14,895 nt of DNA from Actinomycetota bacterium. Its GTDB lineage: Bacteria > Actinomycetota > Actinomycetes > Nanopelagicales > Nanopelagicaceae. The notes under the pieces are model-generated. The model was not told the DNA's origin and made no database searches. It saw nothing but the letters and a program-made list of their open reading frames with translations. Of the stretch, positions 8,157-14,895 are shown piece after piece; positions within the stretch are counted from its first letter, which is position 1, and each line of letters begins with the position of its first letter. The position numbers and the translations under genes are program-made. Location of the stretch: the NCBI GenBank assembly GCA_009705675.1, contig WLSX01000007.1, forward strand, positions 1 to 14,895, written 5' to 3'.

Positions 8157-9178
8157 AAAGTATAATTGTTAAGTCAGACCGTAATTATGTGGTTGAAGTA
8201 GGGATAGATGCTAAGAAAGCGATAAATCAAATCTGCCAAGATCACAATAAGGTCTTATTAGTTGGTCCAAGATCTCTAATTAAACTCTTCCGGATTAAGG
8301 AAAGTAAGAATCTAAGTATTTTCGAAACTTCAGATGGCGAGAGTCAGAAATCAGTTGCAACCTTAGATCGTATTTGGAAGAAATGTGCATCAGTCGGCTT
8401 AGATAGACAAGATGCAATTATCGGCTTTGGAGGGGGAGCGAGCACAGATGTAGCCGGCTTTGCAGCTGCTACATGGTTACGAGGAATTATTTGGTATGCA
8501 ATTCCAACTTCACTTGCTGGAATGGTGGATGCAAGCGTTGGTGGTAAAACTGGAATAAATGCAGCTGGTGGTAAAAATCTGATTGGATCTTTTTACTCTC
8601 CATCTAAAGTAATTATCGATACAACATTCCTTGAAAAATTGTCAGATCGTGATTTATCGGCAGGAATGGCAGAAGTCATTAAATGCGGATTTATATCTGA
8701 TTATAAGATTTTAAATCTGGTCCAAGATGATGTACTTGACTATTCTCAACTTATTTATCGGGCTATTAAAGTTAAGGCTAATGTTGTTTCAAAGGATTTC
8801 AAAGAGAGCAAATTAAGAGAAATTTTAAATTATGGTCACACATTAGGGCACGCAATAGAGAAGGATAGTAATTATAGATTGCGTCACGGCGAGGCTGTAA
8901 GTATTGGGATGGTTTTCGCGGCTGAGCTAAGCAGTGAACTAGCTGGGCTATCAATGGATGCTGTCCAATTGCATCGCGAGCTATTAAGTAATTTTAATCT
9001 TCCAATCTCTTATCCAAAAGGTAGATGGAAGAATCTGAGTTCGCTTTTACTTAAAGACAAAAAAGTTAAGCAGTCTAAACTTAGATTTATCGGAATTAGC
9101 AAAATTGGAAAGCCGGTCTGGCTAGAGGATGTCTCTTCCAGCACCTTAACAAAGACTTATGAGAGAATAGCCAAATGA
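8153..9178 (+). CDS. aroB: 3-dehydroquinate synthase
   Basis: This 341-residue NAD- and metal-dependent enzyme cyclises DAHP to 3-dehydroquinate, step two of chorismate synthesis. The NAD-binding region carries GFGGGASTDVAGFAAATWLRG (in part, residues 91-111). The substrate loop is VDASVGGKTGIN. The metal ligands can be placed as Glu174 (MAEVIKCG), His229 (LNYGHTLGHAIE) and His245 (RHGEAVSIGM). The motif order and length fit AroB rather than 2-deoxy-scyllo-inosose synthase or other sugar-phosphate cyclases, and the aro context agrees. A purine-rich GGTGAG lies about 8 bases before the ATG, inside aroK. The stop overlaps aroQ by four bases. Confidence 0.96.
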   Translation: MKSIIVKSDRNYVVEVGIDAKKAINQICQDHNKVLLVGPRSLIKLFRIKESKNLSIFETSDGESQKSVATLDRIWKKCASVGLDRQDAIIGFGGGASTDVAGFAAATWLRGIIWYAIPTSLAGMVDASVGGKTGINAAGGKNLIGSFYSPSKVIIDTTFLEKLSDRDLSAGMAEVIKCGFISDYKILNLVQDDVLDYSQLIYRAIKVKANVVSKDFKESKLREILNYGHTLGHAIEKDSNYRLRHGEAVSIGMVFAAELSSELAGLSMDAVQLHRELLSNFNLPISYPKGRWKNLSSLLLKDKKVKQSKLRFIGISKIGKPVWLEDVSSSTLTKTYERIAK

Positions 9179-9606
9179 AAATTCTAGTTTTGAATGGTCC
9201 AAATTTATCTAGGTTGGATTTGCGAGAGCAAAAACATTATGGTGATCTAGATTATCCCGAACTTAAGAAAGCAATTGAGGAGAAGGCAAAAGGACTAGGT
9301 ATTGAGGTTGAAGTAAAGCAAAGCGATAGTGAGAGCGAATTAATTTCCTGGTTGCATGAAGCAGCAGATAAGAAGCAAGCTGTAATTTTTAATCCAGCTG
9401 CATTTACTCACTACTCATATGCGATCCGTGATGCCGTAACTATGCTCACCGCCCCCGTAATTGAGGTCCATCTTTCTAATCCGCTTTCTCGCGAAGAGTT
9501 TCGTCATACCTCGGTAATTAGTGGGGTTGTTAAGGGATCCATTGCAGGCTTTGGCGTAGAGAGCTATCACCTAGCATTAATTGCAATGCAAAAACTTCTT
9601 GGCTAA
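9175..9606 (+). CDS. aroQ: 3-dehydroquinate dehydratase, type II
   Basis: This 143-residue enzyme dehydrates 3-dehydroquinate to 3-dehydroshikimate. It is the small dodecameric type II form, unrelated to the Schiff-base type I AroD. Active-site residues, compared with the Mycobacterium enzyme, are Asn10 (LNGPNL), Arg17 and Tyr22 on the flexible lid (LREQKHYG), Asn73 (FNPAAFTH), His99 (EVHLSN) and Arg106 (REEFR). The lid sequence RLDLREQ differs slightly from the common RLGxREP, but the catalytic residues remain. It is the last gene of the aroC-K-B-Q run. A 71-base interval separates it from the preferred efp start. In several actinobacteria pepQ lies between aroQ and efp; it is absent here. 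Confidence 0.96.
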   Translation: MKILVLNGPNLSRLDLREQKHYGDLDYPELKKAIEEKAKGLGIEVEVKQSDSESELISWLHEAADKKQAVIFNPAAFTHYSYAIRDAVTMLTAPVIEVHLSNPLSREEFRHTSVISGVVKGSIAGFGVESYHLALIAMQKLLG

Positions 9607-9633
9607 CAAGGTAGGCTAGCCCAATAATTTTCT

Positions 9634-9639
9634 GATAAT
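9634..9639 (+). promoter_or_regulatory. Possible -10 element (GATAAT) upstream of efp
   Basis: GATAAT in TCTGATAATAATG resembles the element ahead of aroC. A start near 9646 would leave a leader of about 32 bases to ATG 9678. No -35 match is recognisable, so efp could equally be read through from aroQ. Confidence 0.3.
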
Positions 9640-9677
9640 AATGTCGGATTTTGTTCAAAGTATTAGATTGGGATGTA

Positions 9678-10238
9678 ATGGCAACGACAAATGATCTAAA
9701 GAATGGCATGACCTTAAACCTGGATGGTCAGCTGTGGAATGTGATTGAGTTCCAACATGTTAAGCCCGGTAAGGGCGGAGCGTTTGTGCGCACCAAGATG
9801 AGATCAGTTCTATCTGGCAAGGTTGTTGAGAAAACATTTAATGCTGGTGTAAAAGTTGAAGTTGCTCAGGTTGATAAAAGAGACATGCAATATCTATACC
9901 GTGACGGTGAAGACTTTATGTTTATGGATGCAACTAATTTTGATCAGATTTCAATCAGTAAACAAACGGTTGGTGATGCAGTTGATTACTTACTTGAGAA
10001 TGCTAATGCAATTGTTGCTATGCATGAGGGCAATCCGCTTTTTATTGAACTACCAGCCTCTGTTGAATTAGTAATTACTTATACTGAACCAGGTTTACAA
10101 GGGGATCGTTCATCTGGGGGCACAAAACCTGCGACAGTTGAAACTGGCATCACTGTTCAAGTTCCTTTATTTATTAAACAAGATGAAAAGATTCTGGTTG
10201 ATACCCGAACCGGTGCATATCTAGGCCGAGCAAACTAA
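9678..10238 (+). CDS. efp: Elongation factor P
   Basis: This 186-residue translation factor enters the ribosomal E site and relieves stalling at consecutive prolines. The family's N-terminal KOW-like domain and two OB-type domains fit the length. The tip loop is [13 protein letters not shown], with Lys32 at the position that is modified in many bacteria. The C-terminal signature is present ([22 protein letters not shown], in part, ending RTGAYLGRA). I chose ATG 9678 ([11 protein letters not shown]), the usual actinobacterial N-terminus; an in-frame TTG at 9651 would add nine residues (MFKVLDWDV) without family support. A weak TTGGGATG precedes the start. Actinobacterial EF-P is reported to work without lysine modification, so no EpmA or EarP partner needs to be expected nearby, and none is seen. 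Confidence 0.97.
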   Translation: MATTNDLKNGMTLNLDGQLWNVIEFQHVKPGKGGAFVRTKMRSVLSGKVVEKTFNAGVKVEVAQVDKRDMQYLYRDGEDFMFMDATNFDQISISKQTVGDAVDYLLENANAIVAMHEGNPLFIELPASVELVITYTEPGLQGDRSSGGTKPATVETGITVQVPLFIKQDEKILVDTRTGAYLGRAN

Positions 10239-10240
10239 CA

Positions 10241-10648
10241 GTGTCAGCACGTAGTAAGGCTAGAAAAAGAGCTTTAGATTTCTTATATGAAGCAGATATC
10301 AAGCGAGTTTTAGCAGCAGATCTTTTTCAAACCCGAGGCGCAACTGAATTATCTCAAGAACCTTACGTTTTAACCTTAATAACTGGTGTTGCTGATCACC
10401 TGGCTAAAATTGATGAATTAATTATTACCTATGCTCAAGGTTGGGACATGGATCGAATGCCGCCAATCGATAGAAATATTTTGCGGATTGCAATATATGA
10501 GATTCTTTGGGCAGCAGATATTGATTTACAGGTTGCATGTGATGAGGCAGTTGAACTTGCAAAATCATTATCAACTGATGAATCCTCAAGTTATATAAAT
10601 GGGGTTTTAGGCCGAATTATCAAACTCAAGGATTCAATCGCAATTTAG
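10241..10648 (+). CDS. nusB: Transcription antitermination factor NusB
   Basis: This 135-residue all-helical RNA-binding protein works with NusE (ribosomal protein S10), NusA and NusG in rRNA antitermination through boxA. The N-terminus SARSKARKRALDFLYEAD carries the arginine-rich RNA-contacting helix with the family ARxxAxxxLY pattern. The middle has MPPIDRNILRIAIYEIL, and the C-terminal part has DEAVELAKSLSTDESSSYINGVLG, both hallmark segments. The start is GTG 10241, two bases after the efp stop, so the two genes are probably cotranscribed. The stop TAG overlaps, on the opposite strand, the stop of the bldD-like gene. The length is at the short end but complete. Confidence 0.95.
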   Translation: MSARSKARKRALDFLYEADIKRVLAADLFQTRGATELSQEPYVLTLITGVADHLAKIDELIITYAQGWDMDRMPPIDRNILRIAIYEILWAADIDLQVACDEAVELAKSLSTDESSSYINGVLGRIIKLKDSIAI

Positions 10649-11094
10649 GAAGAGAGTAACTCGGTTTCAGCTAAGTAATCTAAAGTTGCAGATTCACTTA
10701 AACCTAAGACAATAGCAAGAAACTGCAGATCATTTGCTCTAATCGTTAATAACTTGCCATTCCAATCCTTACGCCGATCACTAATTGATCTTGTAAACGC
10801 CATTAATCTTTCGGCGATCTCTCCCTGGTTCTCAGACAATCTGGTTAGATTCAATGAGATGCGCCTTCCTCTTACCTCTGGAGTGATCTGTGGGAAAAGT
10901 TCACTTATTGGTACTTGGTAGAACTCCATGAGGGAGATTGCTTTCCTAAGTGAGATTGCTCGGTCTGATCTCTCGTAAGAGCCAATCACAACCGCCTTCC
11001 ACTTTCCGTTTGAGTTTCGCTCAACATCTTGCAAGCTCCACCCTTTTGATTTTCTTATCATTCTTAACTTATCTGCTGGGTTATATGTGTTCAT
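10645..11094 (-). CDS. bldD: BldD-like transcriptional regulator with helix-turn-helix and c-di-GMP-binding type C-terminal domain
   Basis: This 149-residue protein matches the layout of Streptomyces BldD, the cyclic-di-GMP-responsive regulator of development. Residues 7-67 are an XRE-type helix-turn-helix domain (LRMIRKSKGWSLQDVE, then KWKAVVIGSYERSDRAIS, close to the BldD wording). Residues 78-148 form the C-terminal domain, with ISLNLTRL and the segment Arg108-x-Asp110, eight residues, Arg119-x-x-Asp122 (RKDWNGKLLTIRAND). This fits the RxD-X8-RxxD cyclic-di-GMP signature, with lysine in place of glycine in the first half. Its site between nusB and pyrR is the same as in Streptomyces. It is the only minus-strand gene. 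The ATG lacks a Shine-Dalgarno. Target genes in a non-sporulating organism are unknown, and the gene name is by orthology. Confidence 0.88.
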   Translation of the reverse strand: MNTYNPADKLRMIRKSKGWSLQDVERNSNGKWKAVVIGSYERSDRAISLRKAISLMEFYQVPISELFPQITPEVRGRRISLNLTRLSENQGEIAERLMAFTRSISDRRKDWNGKLLTIRANDLQFLAIVLGLSESATLDYLAETELLSS

Positions 11095-11100
11095 AGCCGC

Positions 11101-11106
11101 AGGTTA
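11101..11106 (-). promoter_or_regulatory. Possible -10 element (TAACCT on the minus strand) for a leaderless bldD-like transcript
   Basis: TAACCT, read on the minus strand, ends 6 bases before the ATG at 11094, as expected for a leaderless message. No Shine-Dalgarno or -35 sequence is seen. It is a weak candidate by itself. Confidence 0.25.
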
Positions 11107-11148
11107 GCCACACCAGAAATTTGGCGTTTTCAATATCCACAGAGCCTC

Positions 11149-11157
11149 TGCTACTAT
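11149..11157 (+). promoter_or_regulatory. Extended -10 promoter candidate (TGCTACTAT) for the pyr operon
   Basis: TG-C-TACTAT matches an extended -10 with five of six consensus bases. Transcription would start near 11164, giving a leader of about 44 bases that holds the PyrR hairpin and the Shine-Dalgarno. No clear -35 is present. It diverges from the bldD-like gene within the 113-base gap 11095-11207. Confidence 0.45.
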
Positions 11158-11173
11158 TCGGCGATTCCTTTAA

Positions 11174-11195
11174 CGATCCGTCCAGAGAGGCGGCG
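11174..11195 (+). promoter_or_regulatory. PyrR-binding RNA hairpin in the pyrR leader
   Basis: The leader folds as CG (11174-11175) with CG (11194-11195), a two-base 5' internal bulge (AT, 11176-11177), then CCG (11178-11180) with CGG (11191-11193), an unpaired T at 11181, CC with GG and the loop AGAGA. The sequence TCCAGAGAGG (11181-11190) matches the conserved PyrR-binding loop (UCCNGNGAGG). In Bacillus this element controls attenuation; here no terminator follows and the hairpin directly touches the Shine-Dalgarno, so UMP-bound PyrR should block ribosome binding, as described for mycobacteria. The fold was drawn by eye. Confidence 0.8.
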
Positions 11196-11201
11196 AAGGA
11201 G
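11196..11201 (+). promoter_or_regulatory. Shine-Dalgarno AAGGAG of pyrR, adjoining the PyrR hairpin
   Basis: AAGGAG ends 6 bases before ATG 11208 and begins at the base after the hairpin. It is the strongest ribosome binding site in the window, which suits a message whose control is by blocking this site. Confidence 0.75.
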
Positions 11202-11207
11202 AAGTAA

Positions 11208-11729
11208 ATGGGTATTTTGCTATCGGGCGCCGATATCGATCGGGCTATTAAACGCATTTCACATGAAATCATTGAACATAATCAAGGAATCAATAATTTA
11301 GTTTTAATGGGTATTCCAACCCGAGGCGCATATTTAGCAGAACGCATCTGTGGATTCATTTCTGAAATTGAGGGTCCAGTTGCAACTGGTGTTTTAGATA
11401 TAACCTTGCATCGAGATGATTTAAGACTACGGCCACCTAAACCACTTCTTCCAACCAAGCTGCCACCAGGTGGGATTGAAGGAAAGGATCTGGTTTTAGT
11501 AGATGATGTTTTGTTCTCAGGTCGAACTATTAGAGCTGCCCTTGATGCGATAGGTGAACTTGGACGGCCAAAGAGTGTGCAACTAGCGGTTTTAGTAGAT
11601 CGAGGGCACCGAGAGCTTCCAATTCGAGCTGATTATGTTGGAAAGAATATTCCAACCTCTATCAGTGAGAGCGTGAAGGTTCACCTTTCTGAGTATGACG
11701 AAGAAGATCTTGTGGAGTTGATCAAATGA
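11208..11729 (+). CDS. pyrR: Bifunctional pyr operon regulator / uracil phosphoribosyltransferase PyrR
   Basis: This 173-residue phosphoribosyltransferase-fold protein binds a hairpin in pyr mRNA when UMP is high, and also has uracil phosphoribosyltransferase activity in the family. The PRPP-binding motif is [19 protein letters not shown] (residues 94-112). Other family blocks are [14 protein letters not shown] near residue 34 and the basic [21 protein letters not shown] (partly RNA-facing, residues 131-151). The length is normal. The start is set by the AAGGAG site, and its own leader carries the predicted binding hairpin, so the regulator likely controls itself and the whole operon. The stop overlaps pyrB (ATGA), which would carry repression downstream by translational coupling. 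Confidence 0.96.
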   Translation: MGILLSGADIDRAIKRISHEIIEHNQGINNLVLMGIPTRGAYLAERICGFISEIEGPVATGVLDITLHRDDLRLRPPKPLLPTKLPPGGIEGKDLVLVDDVLFSGRTIRAALDAIGELGRPKSVQLAVLVDRGHRELPIRADYVGKNIPTSISESVKVHLSEYDEEDLVELIK

Positions 11730-12676
11730 TCTCCGGCCACCTTCTATCCGCTGCAGATCTGACCAAAGATGAGGCTTTAAATCTACTTTCAACCGCAAAA
11801 GAGTTAGCAGCCATTACTGATGGACCAAATAAGAAACTGCCAACTCTAAGAGGCAAGACAGTTGTGAATCTATTTTTCGAAGATTCAACTCGAACAAGAA
11901 TTAGTTTTGAAACCGCAGCAAAGAGATTATCAGCTGATGTTATAAATTTTGTTGCGAAAGGATCGTCAGTAAGTAAGGGTGAGAGTTTAAAAGATACTGC
12001 TCAAACTCTGCAAGCAATGGGAGCGGATGCGGTTGTAATAAGGCATGGCAGTTCAGGAGCAGCAAAACGTTTGGCAGACACACAGTGGATCCAGGCAGCG
12101 GTAATTAACGCTGGTGATGGAACTCATGAGCATCCAACCCAAGCATTACTTGATGCCTTCACAATTAAGCAACATTTAAGAAATGATAAGGAAGATTTAA
12201 CTGGAGTTAAGGTTTTAATAGTCGGTGACATACTTCACTCAAGAGTTGCTAGAAGTAATGTCTTACTCTTAACAAAATTAGGAGCACAAGTGACCTTAGT
12301 CGCTCCGCCAACCTTATTACCGGTAGGGGTAAGTGATTGGCCAGTAAAAATCTCATATGATCTTGATAGTGAGATTGAAAAATGTGATGTAGTAATGATG
12401 CTTAGAATTCAATTGGAACGAATGGCGGACTCATTTTTTCCCACCGAACGTGAGTACTCTCGCAGATATGGACTTAACTCAACTCGCTTATCTAAACTTT
12501 CTAAAAATGCAATTGTCATGCACCCAGGTCCTATGAATCGTGGACTTGAGATCTCAGCTGAAAGTGCTGATGATCTTAAATCGGTAATTATTGATCAGGT
12601 TAAAAACGGTGTTGCGGTTCGAATGGCAGTTTTGTATGAATTACTTGGTGGCGCACAGTTGGGTGATAGCAAATGA
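11726..12676 (+). CDS. pyrB: Aspartate carbamoyltransferase, catalytic chain
   Basis: This 316-residue enzyme joins carbamoyl phosphate and aspartate to form N-carbamoyl-L-aspartate, the committed step of pyrimidine synthesis. The carbamoyl-phosphate loop is [13 protein letters not shown] (Ser54-Arg58). The loop given to the neighbouring subunit is [10 protein letters not shown] with Lys84. Further motifs are [16 protein letters not shown] with the substrate-contacting histidine (His136), [12 protein letters not shown], and [12 protein letters not shown]. The last two belong to the aspartate-binding half and favour ATCase over ornithine carbamoyltransferase. No pyrI regulatory chain is present, so control probably rests with PyrR. 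It overlaps pyrR and pyrC by four bases each, and GGAG lies before its ATG inside pyrR. Confidence 0.97.
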   Translation: MISGHLLSAADLTKDEALNLLSTAKELAAITDGPNKKLPTLRGKTVVNLFFEDSTRTRISFETAAKRLSADVINFVAKGSSVSKGESLKDTAQTLQAMGADAVVIRHGSSGAAKRLADTQWIQAAVINAGDGTHEHPTQALLDAFTIKQHLRNDKEDLTGVKVLIVGDILHSRVARSNVLLLTKLGAQVTLVAPPTLLPVGVSDWPVKISYDLDSEIEKCDVVMMLRIQLERMADSFFPTEREYSRRYGLNSTRLSKLSKNAIVMHPGPMNRGLEISAESADDLKSVIIDQVKNGVAVRMAVLYELLGGAQLGDSK

Positions 12677-13968
12677 TAAAAATAAATAATGCTAAATTAG
12701 CTGATGCAAGTTTGGTTGATATTGAGATAAGTAATGGGGTTATAACAAATATAAATAAGGCCTCCGGAAATAAATCAGTGGATGGAATTGATGCGACCGG
12801 AAAGATGCTATTACCTGGTTTAGTAGATTTACATACCCACCTTAGGGAGCCAGGACGAGAGGATGCCGAGACAGTTCTTACTGGCTCACAAGCCGCTGTT
12901 TCTGGCGGCTATACCGCGATCTCATCGATGGCTAATACAAATCCCGTTGCTGATACTGCAGGTGTAGTTGAACAGATATTTAGATTAGGAAAAACTGCTG
13001 GTTTATGTGATGTGAATCCAATTGGTGCTGTTACAAAAGGTTTAAATGGCGAGCAACTTGCCGAATTAGGCGCAATGGCTGATTCGATTGCTAAGGTAAG
13101 AATATTTAGTGATGATGGAAAATGTGTCTCTGATCCGCTCATAATGCGTAGAGCACTTGAGTATGTAAAAACATTTAATGGGATTATTGCCCAACACGCG
13201 CAAGAACCAAGATTAACTATTAACGCCCAAATGAATGAGGGAAGTGTCTCAGCACGAATTGGTTTACCGGGATGGCCCGCGATTGCAGAAGAGGCGATAA
13301 TTGCTAGAGATATTTTATTAGCTGAGCATGTTCAATCTAGATTACATATTTGCCATCTAACTACCGCAGGCGGTGTTGAATTAGTCAGGTGGGCAAAGCA
13401 AAGAGGAATTCAGGTAACAGCTGAAGTAACCCCACACCACCTTTTACTCACTGATGAGTTGGTTGAAAACTATGACCCAATTTATAAGGTAAATCCGCCA
13501 CTTCGTACTCAAAAAGATGTAATGGCACTCCGTGAAGGCTTAGCCGAGGGAGTAATTGATATTGTTGCCACAGATCATGCCCCACATCCAGCAGAGGATA
13601 AAGATTGTGAATGGCAAGCGGCAGCATTTGGAATGGTTGGACTTGAAACATCCTTATCAGTTGTTATCAAAACCATGATTGAAAGTAAATTAATGAGCTG
13701 GAGTGATTTAGTTGATCGTATGTCAGTAAAGCCTGCTCAAATTGCTGGTTATGAAAAACAAGGACAGGCAATCTCCAAGTTAAGCCCTGCAAATCTAATT
13801 CTGATTGATACCGCTGCAAGCTGGCAGGTTGAGCGAGATAAGTTGAAGTCAAAGAGTAAGAACACTCCATTTGATCAGATGACGCTTCCGGGTGTTATTT
13901 CAGATGTTATCTACAACGGAAAACTTGTCTTATCAAGTGGCAAATTAGTAAATGGTAGTAATGAATAA
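12673..13968 (+). CDS. pyrC: Dihydroorotase, type I
   Basis: This 431-residue amidohydrolase closes carbamoyl aspartate to dihydroorotate. Metal-site residues are seen in order: His54 and His56 in [10 protein letters not shown], the aspartate pair 147-148 in FSDDGKC (type I enzymes use an aspartate here rather than a carboxylated lysine), His175 in AQHAQEP, His228 in [10 protein letters not shown] and Asp301 in [19 protein letters not shown] and [13 protein letters not shown] are also family hallmarks. The length and the neighbouring pyrB fit the type I class that often pairs physically with ATCase; hydantoinase and allantoinase are less likely given the context. The start overlaps the pyrB stop (ATGA) with a GGGTGAT upstream. 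Its 3' end overlaps carA by eight bases. Confidence 0.96.
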   Translation: MIKINNAKLADASLVDIEISNGVITNINKASGNKSVDGIDATGKMLLPGLVDLHTHLREPGREDAETVLTGSQAAVSGGYTAISSMANTNPVADTAGVVEQIFRLGKTAGLCDVNPIGAVTKGLNGEQLAELGAMADSIAKVRIFSDDGKCVSDPLIMRRALEYVKTFNGIIAQHAQEPRLTINAQMNEGSVSARIGLPGWPAIAEEAIIARDILLAEHVQSRLHICHLTTAGGVELVRWAKQRGIQVTAEVTPHHLLLTDELVENYDPIYKVNPPLRTQKDVMALREGLAEGVIDIVATDHAPHPAEDKDCEWQAAAFGMVGLETSLSVVIKTMIESKLMSWSDLVDRMSVKPAQIAGYEKQGQAISKLSPANLILIDTAASWQVERDKLKSKSKNTPFDQMTLPGVISDVIYNGKLVLSSGKLVNGSNE

Positions 13969-14895
13969 TCGATCTGCTGCCTATCTAGTTTTAGATGATG
14001 GCCGAATATTTGAAGGCTTCTCTTGGGCACAGATTGGCGAGACCTTTGGCGAGGCTGTTTTCTCAACCGGCATGACTGGTTATCAAGAGACTTTAACAGA
14101 TCCTTCATATCACAAGCAGATTGTGGTTATGACCGCACCACATATCGGAAATACCGGAATGAATAAAAATGATGAGGAGTCAAAAAAGATATGGGTTTCT
14201 GGATTTGTGGTGAGAAATCCTTCACCAATTTCTAGTAATTGGCGTAGTGAAAAAAGTTTAGAACAAGAGTTAATTGATTATAAGGTTGTTGGTATACAGG
14301 GGATTGATACCAGGGCATTAACCCGTCACCTGCGTGATCGTGGCGCAATGCGTGTTGGAATATTCAGTGATACTAAATTAACTCGTGAAGAGATGGTAAC
14401 TAAGGTTCGAAAAACTACCTCAATGAGTGGGGCATTTTTAGCAGCCGATGTCACCACTAAAGAGCCTTATGTAGTTTACCCACCGAAAGGTGTTACAACT
14501 CGATTTAAAGTTGCAGCAATTGATTTGGGAATTAAAGGTGCTACACCTAAAGCAATGGCAAATCTTGGAATTGAAGTGCATATATTACCGCTTTCAACAA
14601 CTTTTGCAGAAATAGAAAAACTTTCACCTGATGGAGTTTTCTTATCAAATGGACCAGGTGATCCCGCAGCAATGGTTGATGTTGTAGATCTTGTTAGAAA
14701 TGTTTTACTTGCGGAGATTCCGTTTTTCGGAATCTGTTTTGGCCATCAGATTCTTGGTCGAGCATTAGGATTTGAAACCTATAAGTTGCCATTTGGCCAT
14801 CGCGGTATTAATCAGCCGGTTATTGATTTAACCACTGGCAAGGTTGAGATCACCGCCCACAATCATGGTTTTGCTGTTGCCGCACCTAAAGAGAA
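13961..14895 (+). CDS. carA: Carbamoyl-phosphate synthase small (glutaminase) chain, 3'-truncated by window edge
   Basis: The frame runs open from ATG 13961 to the window end, giving 311 residues; the C-terminus is missing. CarA hydrolyses glutamine and passes ammonia to CarB for carbamoyl phosphate, feeding both pyrimidine and arginine synthesis. The N-terminal domain has YLVLDDGRIFEG and STGMTGYQETLTDPSY, plus GIDTRALTRHLRDRGAMR. The class I glutaminase domain begins near residue 187 with VAAIDLGIKG, then LSNGPGDPA and the nucleophile elbow FFGICFGHQILGRALGF, with Cys259 as the catalytic cysteine (GICFGHQ, where GICLGHQ is more common). The NHGFAV block follows near the edge. The start lies 8 bases inside pyrC, with no gene between, unlike some actinobacteria. 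carB is expected next. Confidence 0.96.
   Translation, partial: MNNRSAAYLVLDDGRIFEGFSWAQIGETFGEAVFSTGMTGYQETLTDPSYHKQIVVMTAPHIGNTGMNKNDEESKKIWVSGFVVRNPSPISSNWRSEKSLEQELIDYKVVGIQGIDTRALTRHLRDRGAMRVGIFSDTKLTREEMVTKVRKTTSMSGAFLAADVTTKEPYVVYPPKGVTTRFKVAAIDLGIKGATPKAMANLGIEVHILPLSTTFAEIEKLSPDGVFLSNGPGDPAAMVDVVDLVRNVLLAEIPFFGICFGHQILGRALGFETYKLPFGHRGINQPVIDLTTGKVEITAHNHGFAVAAPKE

Noticed and set aside
9651..9677. Upstream TTG start for efp
   Set aside because: It adds nine residues unlike EF-P, whose usual N-terminus MATTNDLK begins at ATG 9678.
11112..11123. Imperfect palindrome CCAGAAATTTGG
   Set aside because: Only 8 of 12 positions are symmetric and there is no second copy; it is not enough for an operator call.
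11095..11163. Possible BldD-box palindrome in the bldD-pyrR gap (around CACACCAG and CCACAGAG)
   Set aside because: Alignment by eye to the published pseudo-palindrome gave only about half of the conserved positions, no better than chance in this length.

Overview
The window is a densely packed, AT-rich stretch of housekeeping genes from what looks like a genome-streamlined actinobacterium. A freshwater lineage of the acI / Nanopelagicales type is my best guess. The evidence is the gene order (aspS - DUF948 gene - alaS - ruvX - mltG - aroE - A24 peptidase - aroC - aroK - aroB - aroQ - efp - nusB - bldD-like - pyrR - pyrB - pyrC - carA), which follows the arrangement I know from Streptomyces and partly from Mycobacterium. 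A BldD-type regulator, actinobacterial wording of several motifs, very short intergenic gaps and a low G+C look for the phylum also support this. The lineage is inferred, not proven. All genes are on the + strand except the bldD-like gene.

Layout. Positions 1-678 hold the 3' end of aspS. Then come a small membrane protein (708-1019), alaS (1019/1022-3703), ruvX and mltG. Next is the shikimate block: aroE, an orphan type IV prepilin peptidase-like gene, then aroC-aroK-aroB-aroQ with 1- to 4-base overlaps. Together aroB, aroQ, aroE, aroK and aroC supply five of the seven steps to chorismate (steps 2 to 5 and 7). The efp gene (EF-P) and nusB follow. The bldD-like gene is convergent with nusB and shares its stop-codon bases. 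After a 113-base divergent intergenic region comes the pyrimidine operon pyrR-pyrB-pyrC-carA, with carA cut by the window end. No gap exceeds 113 bases, and I see no tRNA, rRNA, mobile element, CRISPR array, long repeat or convincing intrinsic terminator.

Regulation. The clearest regulatory signal is upstream of pyrR. A hairpin carrying the conserved PyrR-binding loop (TCCAGAGAGG) directly abuts the Shine-Dalgarno sequence, which fits PyrR-dependent translational repression as described in mycobacteria. Extended -10-like promoters are visible before aroC and pyrR, with a weaker candidate before efp. Three genes without a Shine-Dalgarno (the DUF948-like gene, the A24 peptidase and the bldD-like gene) have TAnnnT hexamers 6 to 7 bases before the start, suggesting leaderless transcripts. 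The bldD-like protein keeps the RxD-X8-RxxD cyclic-di-GMP signature of BldD.

I did not find a new defence, mobile or biosynthetic system. The points worth a second look are regulatory (PyrR hairpin, BldD signature, leaderless starts, tail-to-tail stop overlap) and contextual (a prepilin peptidase inside the aro cluster).
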